Shown piece by piece: positions 40,379 through 49,571 of a stretch of 64,000 bases of DNA. Both the position numbers and the translations under genes were made by a program. How positions within the stretch are numbered: the first letter of the stretch is position 1; every line of letters begins with the position of its first letter. A model generated the notes under the pieces. It saw only the letters and a program-made list of their open reading frames with translations, had not been told where the DNA came from and searched no databases. The stretch comes from Rhodothermus profundi (GTDB lineage Bacteria; Bacteroidota; Rhodothermia; Rhodothermales; Rhodothermaceae): NCBI RefSeq assembly GCF_900142415.1, contig NZ_FRAU01000002.1, positions 62,001 to 126,000 of the forward strand, given 5' to 3'.

Positions 40379-43264
40379 TTACAGCACCTGGCGCAGAAAA
40401 CGACCTGTGTGGCTTTCTGGATGCGCCGCGATTTGCTCCGGCGTGCCTTCCGCTACAATAAAGCCTCCTCGATGCCCTCCTTCAGGGCCCAGGTCGATGA
40501 TCCAGTCGGCGCACTTGATCACGTCCAGGTTGTGTTCGACGACGATCACCGAGTGGCCGGCGTCAACCAGCCGGTTCAGCGCATCGATCAGCTTGCGCAC
40601 GTCGTCGAAATGCAGGCCGGTGGTTGGCTCATCCAGGATGTAGAGTACCCGTTCGTGGTTGCTGCGGCCCAGATGAGCGGCCAGTTTGAGGCGCTGGGCT
40701 TCGCCTCCTGACAGCGTCGTAGAAGGCTGGCCCAGTTTCAGATAACCGAGCCCGATCTCCTGCAGCACGCGCAGCCGGTCAACGATGGCGGGCACGTCCG
40801 CAAAGAATTCCAGCGCTTCGTCTACGGTCATATTCAGAATTTCATGTACGTTTTTGCCGCGGTAGCGGATTTCCAGCACGTCCTGTTTATAGCGCGTGCC
40901 GCGACAGGCTTCACATTCCAGATACAGGTCGGCCAGAAACTGCATCTCTACGCGCACGAATCCTTCCCCCTGGCAGACCTCGCACCGGCCACCGGGCACA
41001 TTGAAGGAAAAGTATCCCGGCTTCAACCCGCGCACGCGGGCCTGGGGAGTGCTGGCCAGCAGTTCCCGAATCGGATCAAACACCTTGGTGTAGGTGGCCG
41101 GATTAGAGCGTGGCGTGCGGCCAATCGGGCTCTGATCAACCATTTCCACGCGGTCAATCAGGTGATGACCACGGATGGCATCGTGCGCGCCCACTTTTGC
41201 TTCGCCGTCGTAGGTGCCTTTCAGACGGGCCAGCCCCAGGTACAGCGTATCATGAACAAGCGTTGACTTACCCGAGCCAGAGACGCCTGTGACGCATACG
41301 AGCACGCCTAGTGGAAAACGCACGGTCAGCCATTTCAGGTTGTGCTGCCGGGCATTCTCTACCACGATCATGTCTTCTTCTCGCACCGGACGACGCCGGC
41401 GAGGCACGTCAATGCGTCGGCGTCCGCTCAGATAGGCGCCGGTAAGGGAACGCTCGCATTGAAGCAAATCCGGGAAGGTTCCCTGAAACACGACTTCTCC
41501 ACCGCGCCAGCCGCTGCCCGGACCAAGGTCCACGATATGGTCCGCGCGGCGGATCGTCTCGGCGTCGTGCTCAACGACGATTACCGTATTGCCCAGGTCG
41601 CGCAGCCGCTCCAGAATGCGCAGCAAGCGGTCCGTATCGCGAGGATGCAGGCCGATAGAGGGTTCGTCGAGTACGTACAGGGCGCCTACCAGCGCCGACC
41701 CCAGTGAAGTAGCCAGATGGATGCGCTGCGCTTCTCCACCGGACAGCGTGTGGCTGAGCCGGTCCAGCGTCAGGTAATCGAGTCCGACTTCATCCAGATA
41801 GCGCAGCCGGCGACGGATTTCTTCCAGCAGCTCGCCAGCTACCTGCTGCTCGAAGGGGGTTAGCTCCAGCGCGTCAAAGAACTCCCGAGCAGCTCGGATT
41901 GTCATTTCGCACACCTCGCCGATGTGGAGTCCCCCTACTTTCACGTAAAGCGCTTCTTTGCGGAGCCGATAGCCGTCGCAGTCCGGGCAGCGGGTGTAGC
42001 CTCGAAAGCGGGCATGAAAGATACGGTAGTGCGGCTTGTAGCTGTGCTTTTCCAGAAAGCGGAAAAATCCGTAAATGCCAATGTAGTCGCCTTTGCCTTC
42101 CCAGATCAGGCGTTTTTCGCGTTCGGAAAGTAGTCGGTACGGTTTGTCAATGTCGATGCGTTCTTCCAGTGCCAGGCGCAGGAGCTGGCGATAGTGCTGG
42201 CTCCACTTTTCGGTGCGGAACGGGGCAATGGCGCCCTGCCGGATCGACAGGTCCGGGTTGGGAATGATCAGGTCGGGATCCAGCCCGGGCACTCGTCCGA
42301 AGCCCTGGCAGGTAGGGCAGGCGCCCACCGGACTATTGAATGAGAACAGCAGCGGGGTCGGCTCCTCGAACACGATGCCGTCGCGTTCGAAGTGCTCGCT
42401 GAAATGCAGCAGGTCGTCTTGGGGGTTGAAGCATTGGCCGCGAGGGACGCGCACGACCACGCAACGGCCACCCCCTTCCCGAAACGCCTGCTCTACGGAG
42501 TCGGCAATGCGCGAGCGATTGGCTTCATCGCCTGGCCGGATCACCAGGCGATCCACCAGTACCAGCAGGCGGTCGCGCGCCACCCGCACTGTGGCTGGAT
42601 CGCGTTCGCTCAGGTCTAATACGTCAGGGCTGGCGCCGCCTGCTGCCTGCTTTTCGGTAGGCAGTACGATCAGGCGGGAAAAGCCGCGCTGGCGCAGCGC
42701 AACTAGTTCGTCGCGCAGGGTGCGTTTCTTATGGGAAGGGCAGGGAAATCCCAGATAGCAGCGGGTGCCCTCTGGAAAGCGCTCGTGCAGCGCCTGGGCG
42801 ACCGTGGTGGGCGTGTCGCGCCGCACTTCCTCGCCACTGATCGGTGAGTAGGTGCGCCCAATGCGCGCGTAAAGCAGACGCAGGTAGTCGTACAGCTCCG
42901 TCTGGGTGGCGACGGTCGAGCGGGGATTGCGCGCGCCGGCCTTCTGTTCGATGGCAATAGCAGGAGCTAGACCCAGAATCAGGTCTGCATCGGGCCGGCT
43001 CATTCGTTCCAGAAACTGCCGCGCGTACGCCGAGAGGCTCTCTACGTAGCGCCGTTGACCTTCGGCATAGATGGTGTCGAAGGCCAGGCTCGATTTTCCT
43101 GAGCCGCTCGGTCCAGTGAAAACAATAAATTTCCGTTTCGGCAGATCGAGGTCAATGTTCTTCAGGTTGTGCTGGCGCACGCCACGCAGGACGATGTGCG
43201 TGCGCGCTTTCTGGCGCAGCGCATCAGAAGCGGCCAGCGAAGCGATCGGAGGGGTAAGTTCCAT
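40379..43264 (-). CDS. uvrA: Excinuclease ABC subunit A
   Basis: Damage-sensing ATPase of nucleotide excision repair, partner of UvrB and Mfd. 961 aa. Two ABC modules are clear: Walker A GPSGSGKSSLAFDTIY near 50-65 and GVSGSGKSTLVHDTLY near 670, with matching LSGGEAQR signatures. The second zinc finger (CEVCQGEGF, then CEACRG) is intact. In the first, the GACPTC pair is present but the usual upstream CxxC is replaced by HFERDGIVFEEP. I noticed no LexA-like palindrome upstream. The gene is convergent with the coiled-coil gene, 26 nt apart. Confidence 0.98.
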   Translation of the reverse strand: MELTPPIASLAASDALRQKARTHIVLRGVRQHNLKNIDLDLPKRKFIVFTGPSGSGKSSLAFDTIYAEGQRRYVESLSAYARQFLERMSRPDADLILGLAPAIAIEQKAGARNPRSTVATQTELYDYLRLLYARIGRTYSPISGEEVRRDTPTTVAQALHERFPEGTRCYLGFPCPSHKKRTLRDELVALRQRGFSRLIVLPTEKQAAGGASPDVLDLSERDPATVRVARDRLLVLVDRLVIRPGDEANRSRIADSVEQAFREGGGRCVVVRVPRGQCFNPQDDLLHFSEHFERDGIVFEEPTPLLFSFNSPVGACPTCQGFGRVPGLDPDLIIPNPDLSIRQGAIAPFRTEKWSQHYRQLLRLALEERIDIDKPYRLLSEREKRLIWEGKGDYIGIYGFFRFLEKHSYKPHYRIFHARFRGYTRCPDCDGYRLRKEALYVKVGGLHIGEVCEMTIRAAREFFDALELTPFEQQVAGELLEEIRRRLRYLDEVGLDYLTLDRLSHTLSGGEAQRIHLATSLGSALVGALYVLDEPSIGLHPRDTDRLLRILERLRDLGNTVIVVEHDAETIRRADHIVDLGPGSGWRGGEVVFQGTFPDLLQCERSLTGAYLSGRRRIDVPRRRRPVREEDMIVVENARQHNLKWLTVRFPLGVLVCVTGVSGSGKSTLVHDTLYLGLARLKGTYDGEAKVGAHDAIRGHHLIDRVEMVDQSPIGRTPRSNPATYTKVFDPIRELLASTPQARVRGLKPGYFSFNVPGGRCEVCQGEGFVRVEMQFLADLYLECEACRGTRYKQDVLEIRYRGKNVHEILNMTVDEALEFFADVPAIVDRLRVLQEIGLGYLKLGQPSTTLSGGEAQRLKLAAHLGRSNHERVLYILDEPTTGLHFDDVRKLIDALNRLVDAGHSVIVVEHNLDVIKCADWIIDLGPEGGHRGGFIVAEGTPEQIAAHPESHTGRFLRQVL

Positions 43265-43394
43265 AGACTTCCAACCCAGTTACTCGGCGCGTTCCGTTAA
43301 CGCGCAGCTCGTTTGATAGATGCGTTGCCGTACGATACGGCTGAAACGCGAGGCGTCTGTGACTGGTGCTCCTGTCCGGAGAAACGGACGGCAT

Positions 43395-43428
43395 AAAAAA
43401 AAGGCCGGTCTGGAAGGCCGGCCTTTTT
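43395..43428 (-). terminator. Terminator after the DoxX gene
   Basis: A GC-rich stem (AAGGCCGG/CCGGCCTT with short loop) between A- and T-rich flanks. On the minus strand it ends in a long T run, about 20 nt after the DoxX stop codon; it may work in both directions. Confidence 0.82.
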
Positions 43429-43447
43429 GAAAAGAAACGCTTTCGCG

Positions 43448-43831
43448 TTAGCTGGCCGCTTCTGTCTGCTGGGGCTGCTCGGCATAGGTTTCCGCGATGA
43501 CCCAGGCCGCGCCACCAAGTGCGAGGTCCTTCAAGAAGTTGGTCAGGCCGGCCATGATGCCCTGGTTAATCATGGTGGGCAGGTGAATCGTCAGCACAAA
43601 GATAAACAGCAGAATCCCCAGAAGCTGGCAGGCCAGCCGGGCCTGTTTACCCGTCAGGATCGCGATGGCCGCGGCCAGCATCGCCAGGCCCGTTACATAC
43701 ACCCAGAAAACACCACCTGGAATGGGCACAATATTGCTTAACGTGGAGGCATTAATAAAATGGTTCACTCCAAAGATGACAAAAGTGATCCCGTAAAGTA
43801 TGCGGCCGATTTTAAGCGTCGAGAATTTCAT
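43448..43831 (-). CDS. DoxX-family membrane protein
   Basis: 127 aa from the ATG at 43831 (MKFSTLKIGRILYG). Four hydrophobic segments in the DoxX pattern (ITFVIFGVNHFI, VFWVYVTGLAMLAAAIAIL, LLGILLFIFVLTIHLP, LKDLALGGAAWVIA). DoxX proteins are small membrane proteins linked in some bacteria to thiosulfate or quinone oxidation and to DoxX/MPO stress responses; no such partner is adjacent here. An in-frame ATG at 43876 is also possible. Terminator at 43395-43428. Confidence 0.85.
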   Translation of the reverse strand: MKFSTLKIGRILYGITFVIFGVNHFINASTLSNIVPIPGGVFWVYVTGLAMLAAAIAILTGKQARLACQLLGILLFIFVLTIHLPTMINQGIMAGLTNFLKDLALGGAAWVIAETYAEQPQQTEAAS

Positions 43832-43945
43832 GGCGCACAAGGGTTTGGTGGGGGAGGTTACGAACGGTTTAAACATAAATTCGTTGAATCTTTAAATCAA
43901 GAGTTGATGAAGTTGAAAGGAGAACCAGCTTTTTCTGACCTGCCA

Positions 43946-44323
43946 ATGAAGACCTTAATAGGCTGGGGCTTGCTCTTGCTGGGAGTAGGTGGATGCAAGC
44001 TTATCGGAGTGGCGGAAGAAAGAGCGGTAATTTTGACCGCCGGACCGGCTCAGATTCTTGTCGAAAATCGGACAGGTTGGCCGCTCTGCGTGTGGATGCT
44101 GGACGAGCAGACGGCTAGTGTCATAGATATTGGGTTTGAGCCATGTACAGCGCCAAACGTAGCCACTGGTGAGACGAAAATTTTTCCGGTTTATATACCG
44201 GAAGGCGAGCCGGGCATTCGTATGATCGTTTTCTGGGCGCCGTTTCAGCAAAATACCTGGCGGTGGCAGCGTATCTGGGTGCCGGCCAGCAAATTAGGGC
44301 TGCAGGCTATTTTCGGGCAATAA
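43946..44323 (+). CDS. Small predicted lipoprotein
   Basis: 125 aa from the ATG at 43946. A lipoprotein signal is seen at LLLLGVGGC (Cys at about 17). The mature part is a single small domain with two Cys (WPLCVWML and FEPCTAPN), which could form a disulfide. I do not recognise the family. It overlaps the convergent endonuclease-like gene by 30 bp. An upstream extension (to 43760) is out of register with the DoxX gene on the other strand and is not supported. Confidence 0.6.
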   Translation: MKTLIGWGLLLLGVGGCKLIGVAEERAVILTAGPAQILVENRTGWPLCVWMLDEQTASVIDIGFEPCTAPNVATGETKIFPVYIPEGEPGIRMIVFWAPFQQNTWRWQRIWVPASKLGLQAIFGQ

Positions 44324-45232
44324 TACGTCGGCTAGCACCGGCAGGTGGTCGGAAGCGAAGCGGCCCTGTTCGTCCAGATCGACCAGAATAGCATGGCGCA
44401 GCACGCGCACGTTGGCGCTGACAAAGATAAAATCGATGCGTTGGTCGGGAATCAGCGTTTCGAAGCCATTCCAGGTAGTGTGGGGGCCGTAGTGGCCATT
44501 TTCGGTGCGATGCAGGGCGTCGTGCAGCAGCCCATCGGCCGTCAGTGCTGCATAAGGAGGAGTATTTTCGGTAGTATTAAAGTCGCCGGTGAGGAGGACA
44601 GGCGCCTGCTGGGCCTTCTGGGCGATGACGCGATGGAGGAGGCGAGCGCTTTCCAGGCGAGCACGCGTCCCTTCGTGGTCAAGGTGCGTGTTGAAAACAA
44701 AAAACGTCTGGCCGGTTCGGCGGTCTCGGAAATGAGCCCAGGTGCAGATGCGTTCAAGTGCGGCATCCCAGCCTTTGCTGCCGGGCACTTCTGGAGTAGG
44801 GGAAAGCCAGAACGTCTGGCTTTCGAGCAGTTCGAGCCGATCGGTGCGGTAAAAAATCGCGCTAAACTCCCCGCCGTCGCGGCCGTCGGCGCGCCCTACG
44901 CCTACCCAGCGATAAGCGGGAAGCCGGGTCTGGAGACTGTCAAGCATGGCGCGGAGGGCTTCCTGGACGCCCAGCACGTCTGGCTCGTAGAAGCGCACAA
45001 AGGCTACAATGCGGTCCATGCGATGCGGCCAGGCATTGGGGCCGTCGGCGGGGTTGTCGTACCGCAGGTTATAGCTGACCACGCGCAGCGAAAGGGTGTC
45101 GGGCATGGAGGACAGATTGATCAACATTGTGAGGCTGAGTAGCAAGATTAGCATTAGCATAGGTCGTAGCGGAAAAATGCTCATAAGGGAAGCAAAACGC
45201 AGGCGCCGGAAAAAAGGGAGCCGGCGGGCCAT
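44294..45232 (-). CDS. Endonuclease/exonuclease/phosphatase family protein
   Basis: 312 aa. A hydrophobic N-terminus (MLILLLSLTMLINLSSM, about 25-43) is likely a signal or anchor, after a basic leader. The EEP fold has all its metal-site motifs: SYNLRYDNP, VQEAL, FNTHLDH, LTGDFN and SDHLPV. Exported EEP proteins act on phosphodiesters such as sphingomyelin, inositol phosphates or nucleic acid; the substrate here is not known. The start is uncertain, with several ATGs. The 3' end overlaps the lipoprotein gene. Confidence 0.9.
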   Translation of the reverse strand: MARRLPFFRRLRFASLMSIFPLRPMLMLILLLSLTMLINLSSMPDTLSLRVVSYNLRYDNPADGPNAWPHRMDRIVAFVRFYEPDVLGVQEALRAMLDSLQTRLPAYRWVGVGRADGRDGGEFSAIFYRTDRLELLESQTFWLSPTPEVPGSKGWDAALERICTWAHFRDRRTGQTFFVFNTHLDHEGTRARLESARLLHRVIAQKAQQAPVLLTGDFNTTENTPPYAALTADGLLHDALHRTENGHYGPHTTWNGFETLIPDQRIDFIFVSANVRVLRHAILVDLDEQGRFASDHLPVLADVLLPENSLQP

Positions 45233-45587
45233 TTTGCCTGCGGTTGTTAAAGATCGAAATTTTGGGAGAAATTATAACGCATGGTAGGGCACCGTCGCCT
45301 GGTCTGCAGGAGGGCAGAGGGCGTTTGCTTGCGGGCTCGGGGAAAAAGGTTCCGTTTCTCTATGCAAAGCGTGCAGGGAGAGTGGGGGGATGGGGGAGGA
45401 ATTTGAACCTTTAGTAAAAGAAAAAGGCTTTTGATTATTTCTTGGCACAAAATTAGAAAGTGGAAGGGCTTGCGTCTGGTATCGCTTCTTGATTAAGCGG
45501 TCCACGTGGATTTGGAGAGGTTCTGGTTACGTAAACGCGAAGTTAAGAAGTGATCTTGGAGCATTATTGTTACGGTCTATTCCACTG
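45233..45587. other. 355-nt intergenic region without a recognised gene
   Basis: Between the EEP gene (minus) and the HDOD gene (plus), so it must hold two divergent promoters. It has a long purine-rich stretch (about 45360-45425) and an AT-rich part (about 45410-45445). I found no tRNA, no clear hairpin with a T run, no repeat and no convincing reading frame. A small RNA is possible but unsupported. Confidence 0.5.
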
Positions 45588-46481
45588 ATGACGTTGACTT
45601 CGCTGACGCCTTCGGAACATATCCCTACCCTGACAGATCTGGAGCTGGAATGCCCGCCGCTTCCACAGACACTGCTGGAAGCCATACAGCTCATGGAGCG
45701 GCCGGAGCCTCCTGAGCCGGACGAAGTGGAGGCTATGCTGCGGCATGACCCGGCCGCCGTGGTGCGTCTGCTGCGGGTGGCCAATTCGGCTTACTATGGG
45801 CTTCGAGGCCGTATTGGTGATGTGCGGCATGCAATTGTGGTGTTGGGGCCGCCGGCTGTGGTCGGGATGATCATGAGTATGGGAATGCTCTCCATGAAAA
45901 GCGCTTTTGATGCCCGGACGGCCGCGCCTTTTCTCAACCTGGTGCGTCACTGCGCCGCTACCGCGTATCTGGCTCGGCTGCTCATTCAGCAGGCACCCCG
46001 GCGTGGCGACTGGCGGCCGGAATCGGCCTACACGGTAGGGCTGCTTCACGACTTTGGTAAGATTCTGCTGCTCTACAACAAACCGGATCAAGCGCTTGCT
46101 GCTTTTCAGCCAGGAAGGGGACCTCGCACCCCGGAAGAAGAAGAGGCCGTTTTTGGATACAGTTTACAGACCATTACGCAAGCGCTCGCGCTGCACATGA
46201 AGCTCCCGGAGCCTCTGTTTCGGGCGTTGATGGATCTGTACGGTGAGGGGCGGGGAGATGGCGTGGCCGCTACCCCGGGCGCGCTGCTGCGTGTGGCCAG
46301 CCTGGGGGCCACCTGGCTGGACTACAGCTTTGATGAGGCGATTCGCCGGGAAGACGAGCCCCTGGATGCAGACTGGGAATTAACGGCACAGCTCTTCAAC
46401 TATTCGAATGCCGAGGCTGTCTGGCAGACTATCGCGCAGGCCCGCGAAATCCTGAAGAACTATGTCGATGCCTACTTCTGA
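45588..46481 (+). CDS. HDOD-domain protein
   Basis: 297 aa from the ATG at 45588 (MTLTSLTPSEHIPTLTDLEL). The HDOD domain spans about 20-220: LPQTLLEAIQLMERPEPPEP, DPAAVVRLLRVANSAYYGLR, VRHAIVVLGPPAVVGMIMSM and TVGLLHDFGKILLL. The last part keeps an HD pair although most HDOD proteins are not enzymes. Such proteins take part in two-component or c-di-GMP signalling. The receiver usually found in similar proteins is absent. It is 51 nt upstream of the methyltransferase gene. Confidence 0.88.
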   Translation: MTLTSLTPSEHIPTLTDLELECPPLPQTLLEAIQLMERPEPPEPDEVEAMLRHDPAAVVRLLRVANSAYYGLRGRIGDVRHAIVVLGPPAVVGMIMSMGMLSMKSAFDARTAAPFLNLVRHCAATAYLARLLIQQAPRRGDWRPESAYTVGLLHDFGKILLLYNKPDQALAAFQPGRGPRTPEEEEAVFGYSLQTITQALALHMKLPEPLFRALMDLYGEGRGDGVAATPGALLRVASLGATWLDYSFDEAIRREDEPLDADWELTAQLFNYSNAEAVWQTIAQAREILKNYVDAYF

Positions 46482-46532
46482 TCGGCCTACAGATTGTCTA
46501 TTTTGACTGAGGCGGATCCAGAGGCAAGGGCG

Positions 46533-47336
46533 ATGGACATCCTCAACGTTCTGCCCGAGGCGACGTTTGCGGCGCTGGATGATCTGCTGGCCTTTATCAG
46601 CATCTACGACGATCAGGTTCGCACGCGGGCCTATTTGCGATTGCTGCGGGCGCACCGCCATGCCATTGCAGGGGCCGTGTGTGTGGATGCAGGCTGTGGG
46701 ATGGGCTACTTTGCCGAGGCGATGGTTCGGCTGGGAGCGCGGCGTGTCTATGCGGTCGAGGCCAACCCCCATCTGTATGCGCTGGCTGCAGAACGACTGG
46801 CCGCTTATCCGCAAGTAATTTGCGTGCACCAGCCCGTTCAGCACTTCGAACCCGAAGAGTCGGTGGACGTGCTGGTACATGAGTTTTTTGGACCGTTGCT
46901 GTATGACGAAGATGTGCACGTGCTGGAGCAACTACGCTTCCAACCGCGGCTGGTGTTGCCTGATCGGGCGGTGCTCATGGGAGGACTGACCTGGATGGAG
47001 CAGGTGGCGGATGAGACGGTCACGCCGGCCGTTGTGCAGCGGCTTGAAGGGGCGCTGGTATCGGGGCTCTTTGATGAAGGGCGCCTGCCCTTGCAGTTTC
47101 CGGTTATTCAATGGGCCTGGGGGCAGGCTGAGCGTGAAGCTGTGTGTGACCTGAGCGGACGCGAGGGGGATCTCCTGTACTTAGGGCTGCAGATCTACCA
47201 TGGCGACCGGCTGATCTGTCAGGCCGGACGTTGCGAGAACTGGCCGTATGTGTGGACGCCGCGCGCAGGGGATCGCTTTCGATTGTGTTTTGTGCCTGCT
47301 GAACGAGGGGCGGAGGTGCATTTTACCTGGGAGTAG
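46533..47336 (+). CDS. PRMT-like class I SAM methyltransferase
   Basis: 267 aa from the ATG at 46533 (MDILNVLPEATF); a TTG start at 46494 would add 13 residues. The Rossmann domain has VDAGCGMGYF (motif I) and VYAVEAN (post I). VHEFFGPLLYDED matches the double-E loop of protein arginine methyltransferases, with Glu117 and Glu126 nine apart, as in SEWMGYFLLYE. LVLPDRAVL resembles the sequence after that loop. The C-terminal beta part has ENWPYVW where PRMTs have the THW loop. An arginine or related methyltransferase is a good guess; the target is unknown. Same strand as the HDOD gene. Confidence 0.8.
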   Translation: MDILNVLPEATFAALDDLLAFISIYDDQVRTRAYLRLLRAHRHAIAGAVCVDAGCGMGYFAEAMVRLGARRVYAVEANPHLYALAAERLAAYPQVICVHQPVQHFEPEESVDVLVHEFFGPLLYDEDVHVLEQLRFQPRLVLPDRAVLMGGLTWMEQVADETVTPAVVQRLEGALVSGLFDEGRLPLQFPVIQWAWGQAEREAVCDLSGREGDLLYLGLQIYHGDRLICQAGRCENWPYVWTPRAGDRFRLCFVPAERGAEVHFTWE

Positions 47337-47399
47337 GCGGAACGTAACAGGGAAGTTGCGGTTCGCTGCCTCAAGGTGCGACAGCGGCAGGCTAACCTT

Positions 47400-49532
47400 A
47401 TGACGTTTTTGAATCCGCTGGCGTTGCTAGCCCTGGTGGCAGCGGCCATTCCTATTCTGGTGCATCTGTTTCACTTTCGGCGGCCCCAGCGGGTGGCTTT
47501 CAGCTCTCTGGTTTTCCTGAAGGAATTGCAGCAAACGGCGCTGCAGCGGCTTCGCATTCGCCAGTGGCTATTGCTACTGCTGCGTACGTTAGCGCTGGTG
47601 TGTCTGGTACTGGCCTTTGCCCGGCCGGTGCTGCGGGGACCGTTGGCTTCCTGGGTAGGAGGAGGAAAGGCTTCCGTAGTTGGGCTGGTGCTTGATAATT
47701 CGCCTTCAATGGCCGTGCGGGATGCCGGGGGGGCTTATTTTACGCAGGCGCGGGTTATTGCGGCAGGTATCCTGGCCCAGCTTGATCCCGACACGCGCGT
47801 TTGTCTGGTACCGGTTGCCGGGAACGCGATAGCGCCAGAGCCAGTGCCGCGTAGCGTTGCTGAAGAACAACTGCGCCTGCTTGCGATTCAGCACGGGGCG
47901 CGGACGCTTTCGGCTGCCCTGCGTAGCGCCAGCGCTTGCGTGCAACAGGTGCAGGCGCCGGCTGTGCTCTACGTCATCAGCGACTTGCAGGCGTCGATGT
48001 TGGTTGATTCTCTGGAGCAGTTCGTTCCAGAGCCGCTGCCGACCCTGCTGATTCCTGTTGGCGGTCAGACCCCTGCCAATCTCGCCATTACAGCGGTTCG
48101 GATTGCTAACCGCATCATCGAACAGGGACAGCCGGTACAGATTGAGGCGACGCTGGCCAACTTTGGCACGGCGGCCGCCAACGGAGTCGTCGCAACGCTT
48201 GCGCTCGACGAGCAGCGGGTGGCGCAGGCGTCGGTCGATTTGCCACCGGGTGGGAGCGCTCGCGTTACCTTTTCCACCACGCCGATGCGACGGGGGTGGC
48301 TGCCAGGCATTGTAGAGTTGCTGCAACCCGACGCGTTGCTTGAAGACAACACGCACTATCTGGTGCTGCACGTGCCTGAAGTGCGGCGGTTGTTGGTGGT
48401 GGCGGGAGCGCAGGCCCGTACGGACTACCTGGAGTTAGCCTTTGCACCGGAGATCCGACAGGATCGCGTGCGCTTTGAGATAACGCGAATTGACGAAACG
48501 GCGCTGCCGGCGACAGATCTGGAAGAATACGACGTAGTTGTGCTGGTGGGCGTGCACGATCTGTCGAGTGGGGAAGTGGCAGTCCTGATGCGCTATGTCG
48601 CCGAAGGAGGGGGCGTGCTGTTTTTTCCGGGGGCTGATGGTCGGCTGGCAGACTACCAGCAACTGCTAACAGCACTGGGAGCTGGTCAGATTCGAGGCTT
48701 TGTGGGAAACTGGAGGGGAGCGACGCCAATCGCGACGTTTGGACGGATGGACTTAGCGCATCCCCTCTTTGAGGGACTGTTTGTGCGATTGCCCGGTCAA
48801 CGAGAGGTGCAGGCAGAGCGACCGGCCGTTTATTTTGCGCTGAACTACGCGCCCGGTCAGGGTGTGGAGCAGACGTTGATCCATATGAGTAATGGGTTGC
48901 CGCTTCTGCAGGAGGTGCGGCATGGCCAGGGACGGGCTCTGCTGTGGACGGTCGCTCCTGATCCGGCCTGGACCGAGTGGCCTCTGCGAGGCCTCTTTGT
49001 GCCTCTGTTATATCGGGCCGTGTTTTACCTGGCAGGTGGGGAAGAGGCGCTGCAGCGCACGCTGGAAGCGGGCAAGCCCGCACGCGTGCGTCTTCAGTCG
49101 TTTCCAGCCGCAGCCATTCCGGAACTGGTCGGACCGGACGGACAGGTTTACCGGGCCGACCCGGAGCGTCGAGGAAGTGTGCGGTGGGCTCGCTTTGAGC
49201 CGGGCCCAGCACGGCCGGGCATTTACGAGCTGCGGGCTGGCGATCAGGTAGTGCAGCGGGTGGCTGTCAACTTCGACGTGGCTGAGTCAGACCTGCGGCC
49301 GGAATCTCCCGAAGTAGCAGTGCGTCAGCTACAAGCTCAGACGGGCCTGTCGGTTACGTTGTTGGAGATCCCCGAGGCGTCCCCTCCCGTTGTTGCGGAG
49401 GCGCTCCGTAAGGCGCAGGTAGGCGTCGCACTCTGGAACGTCTTTTTAGGGCTGGCGTTGGGCTTTCTGGTACTGGAAATGCTGGTAGGCCTTCGGGCTC
49501 GCGTCGAAACCGTGACGACCGGCAACGCGTAG
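47400..49532 (+). CDS. BatA-like membrane protein with a von Willebrand A-type domain
   Basis: About 710 aa. The N-terminus MTFLNPLALLALVAAAIPIL is the BatA membrane domain (first two helices, about 1-25 and 55-75). It is followed by a vWA-type domain with the MIDAS-like DNSPS at 99-103, then a large extracytoplasmic region (CARDB-like repeats at about 225-310 and a glutamine amidotransferase-like part) and a C-terminal membrane segment (LFLGLALGFLVLEMLVGL). Bacteroidetes have similar proteins near MoxR/Bat clusters, but no MoxR or BatD is adjacent here. The start at 47400 gives the conserved N-terminus. Confidence 0.85.
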   Translation: MTFLNPLALLALVAAAIPILVHLFHFRRPQRVAFSSLVFLKELQQTALQRLRIRQWLLLLLRTLALVCLVLAFARPVLRGPLASWVGGGKASVVGLVLDNSPSMAVRDAGGAYFTQARVIAAGILAQLDPDTRVCLVPVAGNAIAPEPVPRSVAEEQLRLLAIQHGARTLSAALRSASACVQQVQAPAVLYVISDLQASMLVDSLEQFVPEPLPTLLIPVGGQTPANLAITAVRIANRIIEQGQPVQIEATLANFGTAAANGVVATLALDEQRVAQASVDLPPGGSARVTFSTTPMRRGWLPGIVELLQPDALLEDNTHYLVLHVPEVRRLLVVAGAQARTDYLELAFAPEIRQDRVRFEITRIDETALPATDLEEYDVVVLVGVHDLSSGEVAVLMRYVAEGGGVLFFPGADGRLADYQQLLTALGAGQIRGFVGNWRGATPIATFGRMDLAHPLFEGLFVRLPGQREVQAERPAVYFALNYAPGQGVEQTLIHMSNGLPLLQEVRHGQGRALLWTVAPDPAWTEWPLRGLFVPLLYRAVFYLAGGEEALQRTLEAGKPARVRLQSFPAAAIPELVGPDGQVYRADPERRGSVRWARFEPGPARPGIYELRAGDQVVQRVAVNFDVAESDLRPESPEVAVRQLQAQTGLSVTLLEIPEASPPVVAEALRKAQVGVALWNVFLGLALGFLVLEMLVGLRARVETVTTGNA

Positions 49533-49571
49533 CCTTCCTCCACTTGCGCGTTTCTCTGGCGGAGCAGCACC

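Noticed and set aside
48265-49212. 315-codon antisense frame over the BatA-like gene
   Set aside because: Low-complexity Pro/Ala/Arg-rich translation typical of a shadow of a GC-rich gene; no start or neighbour supports it.
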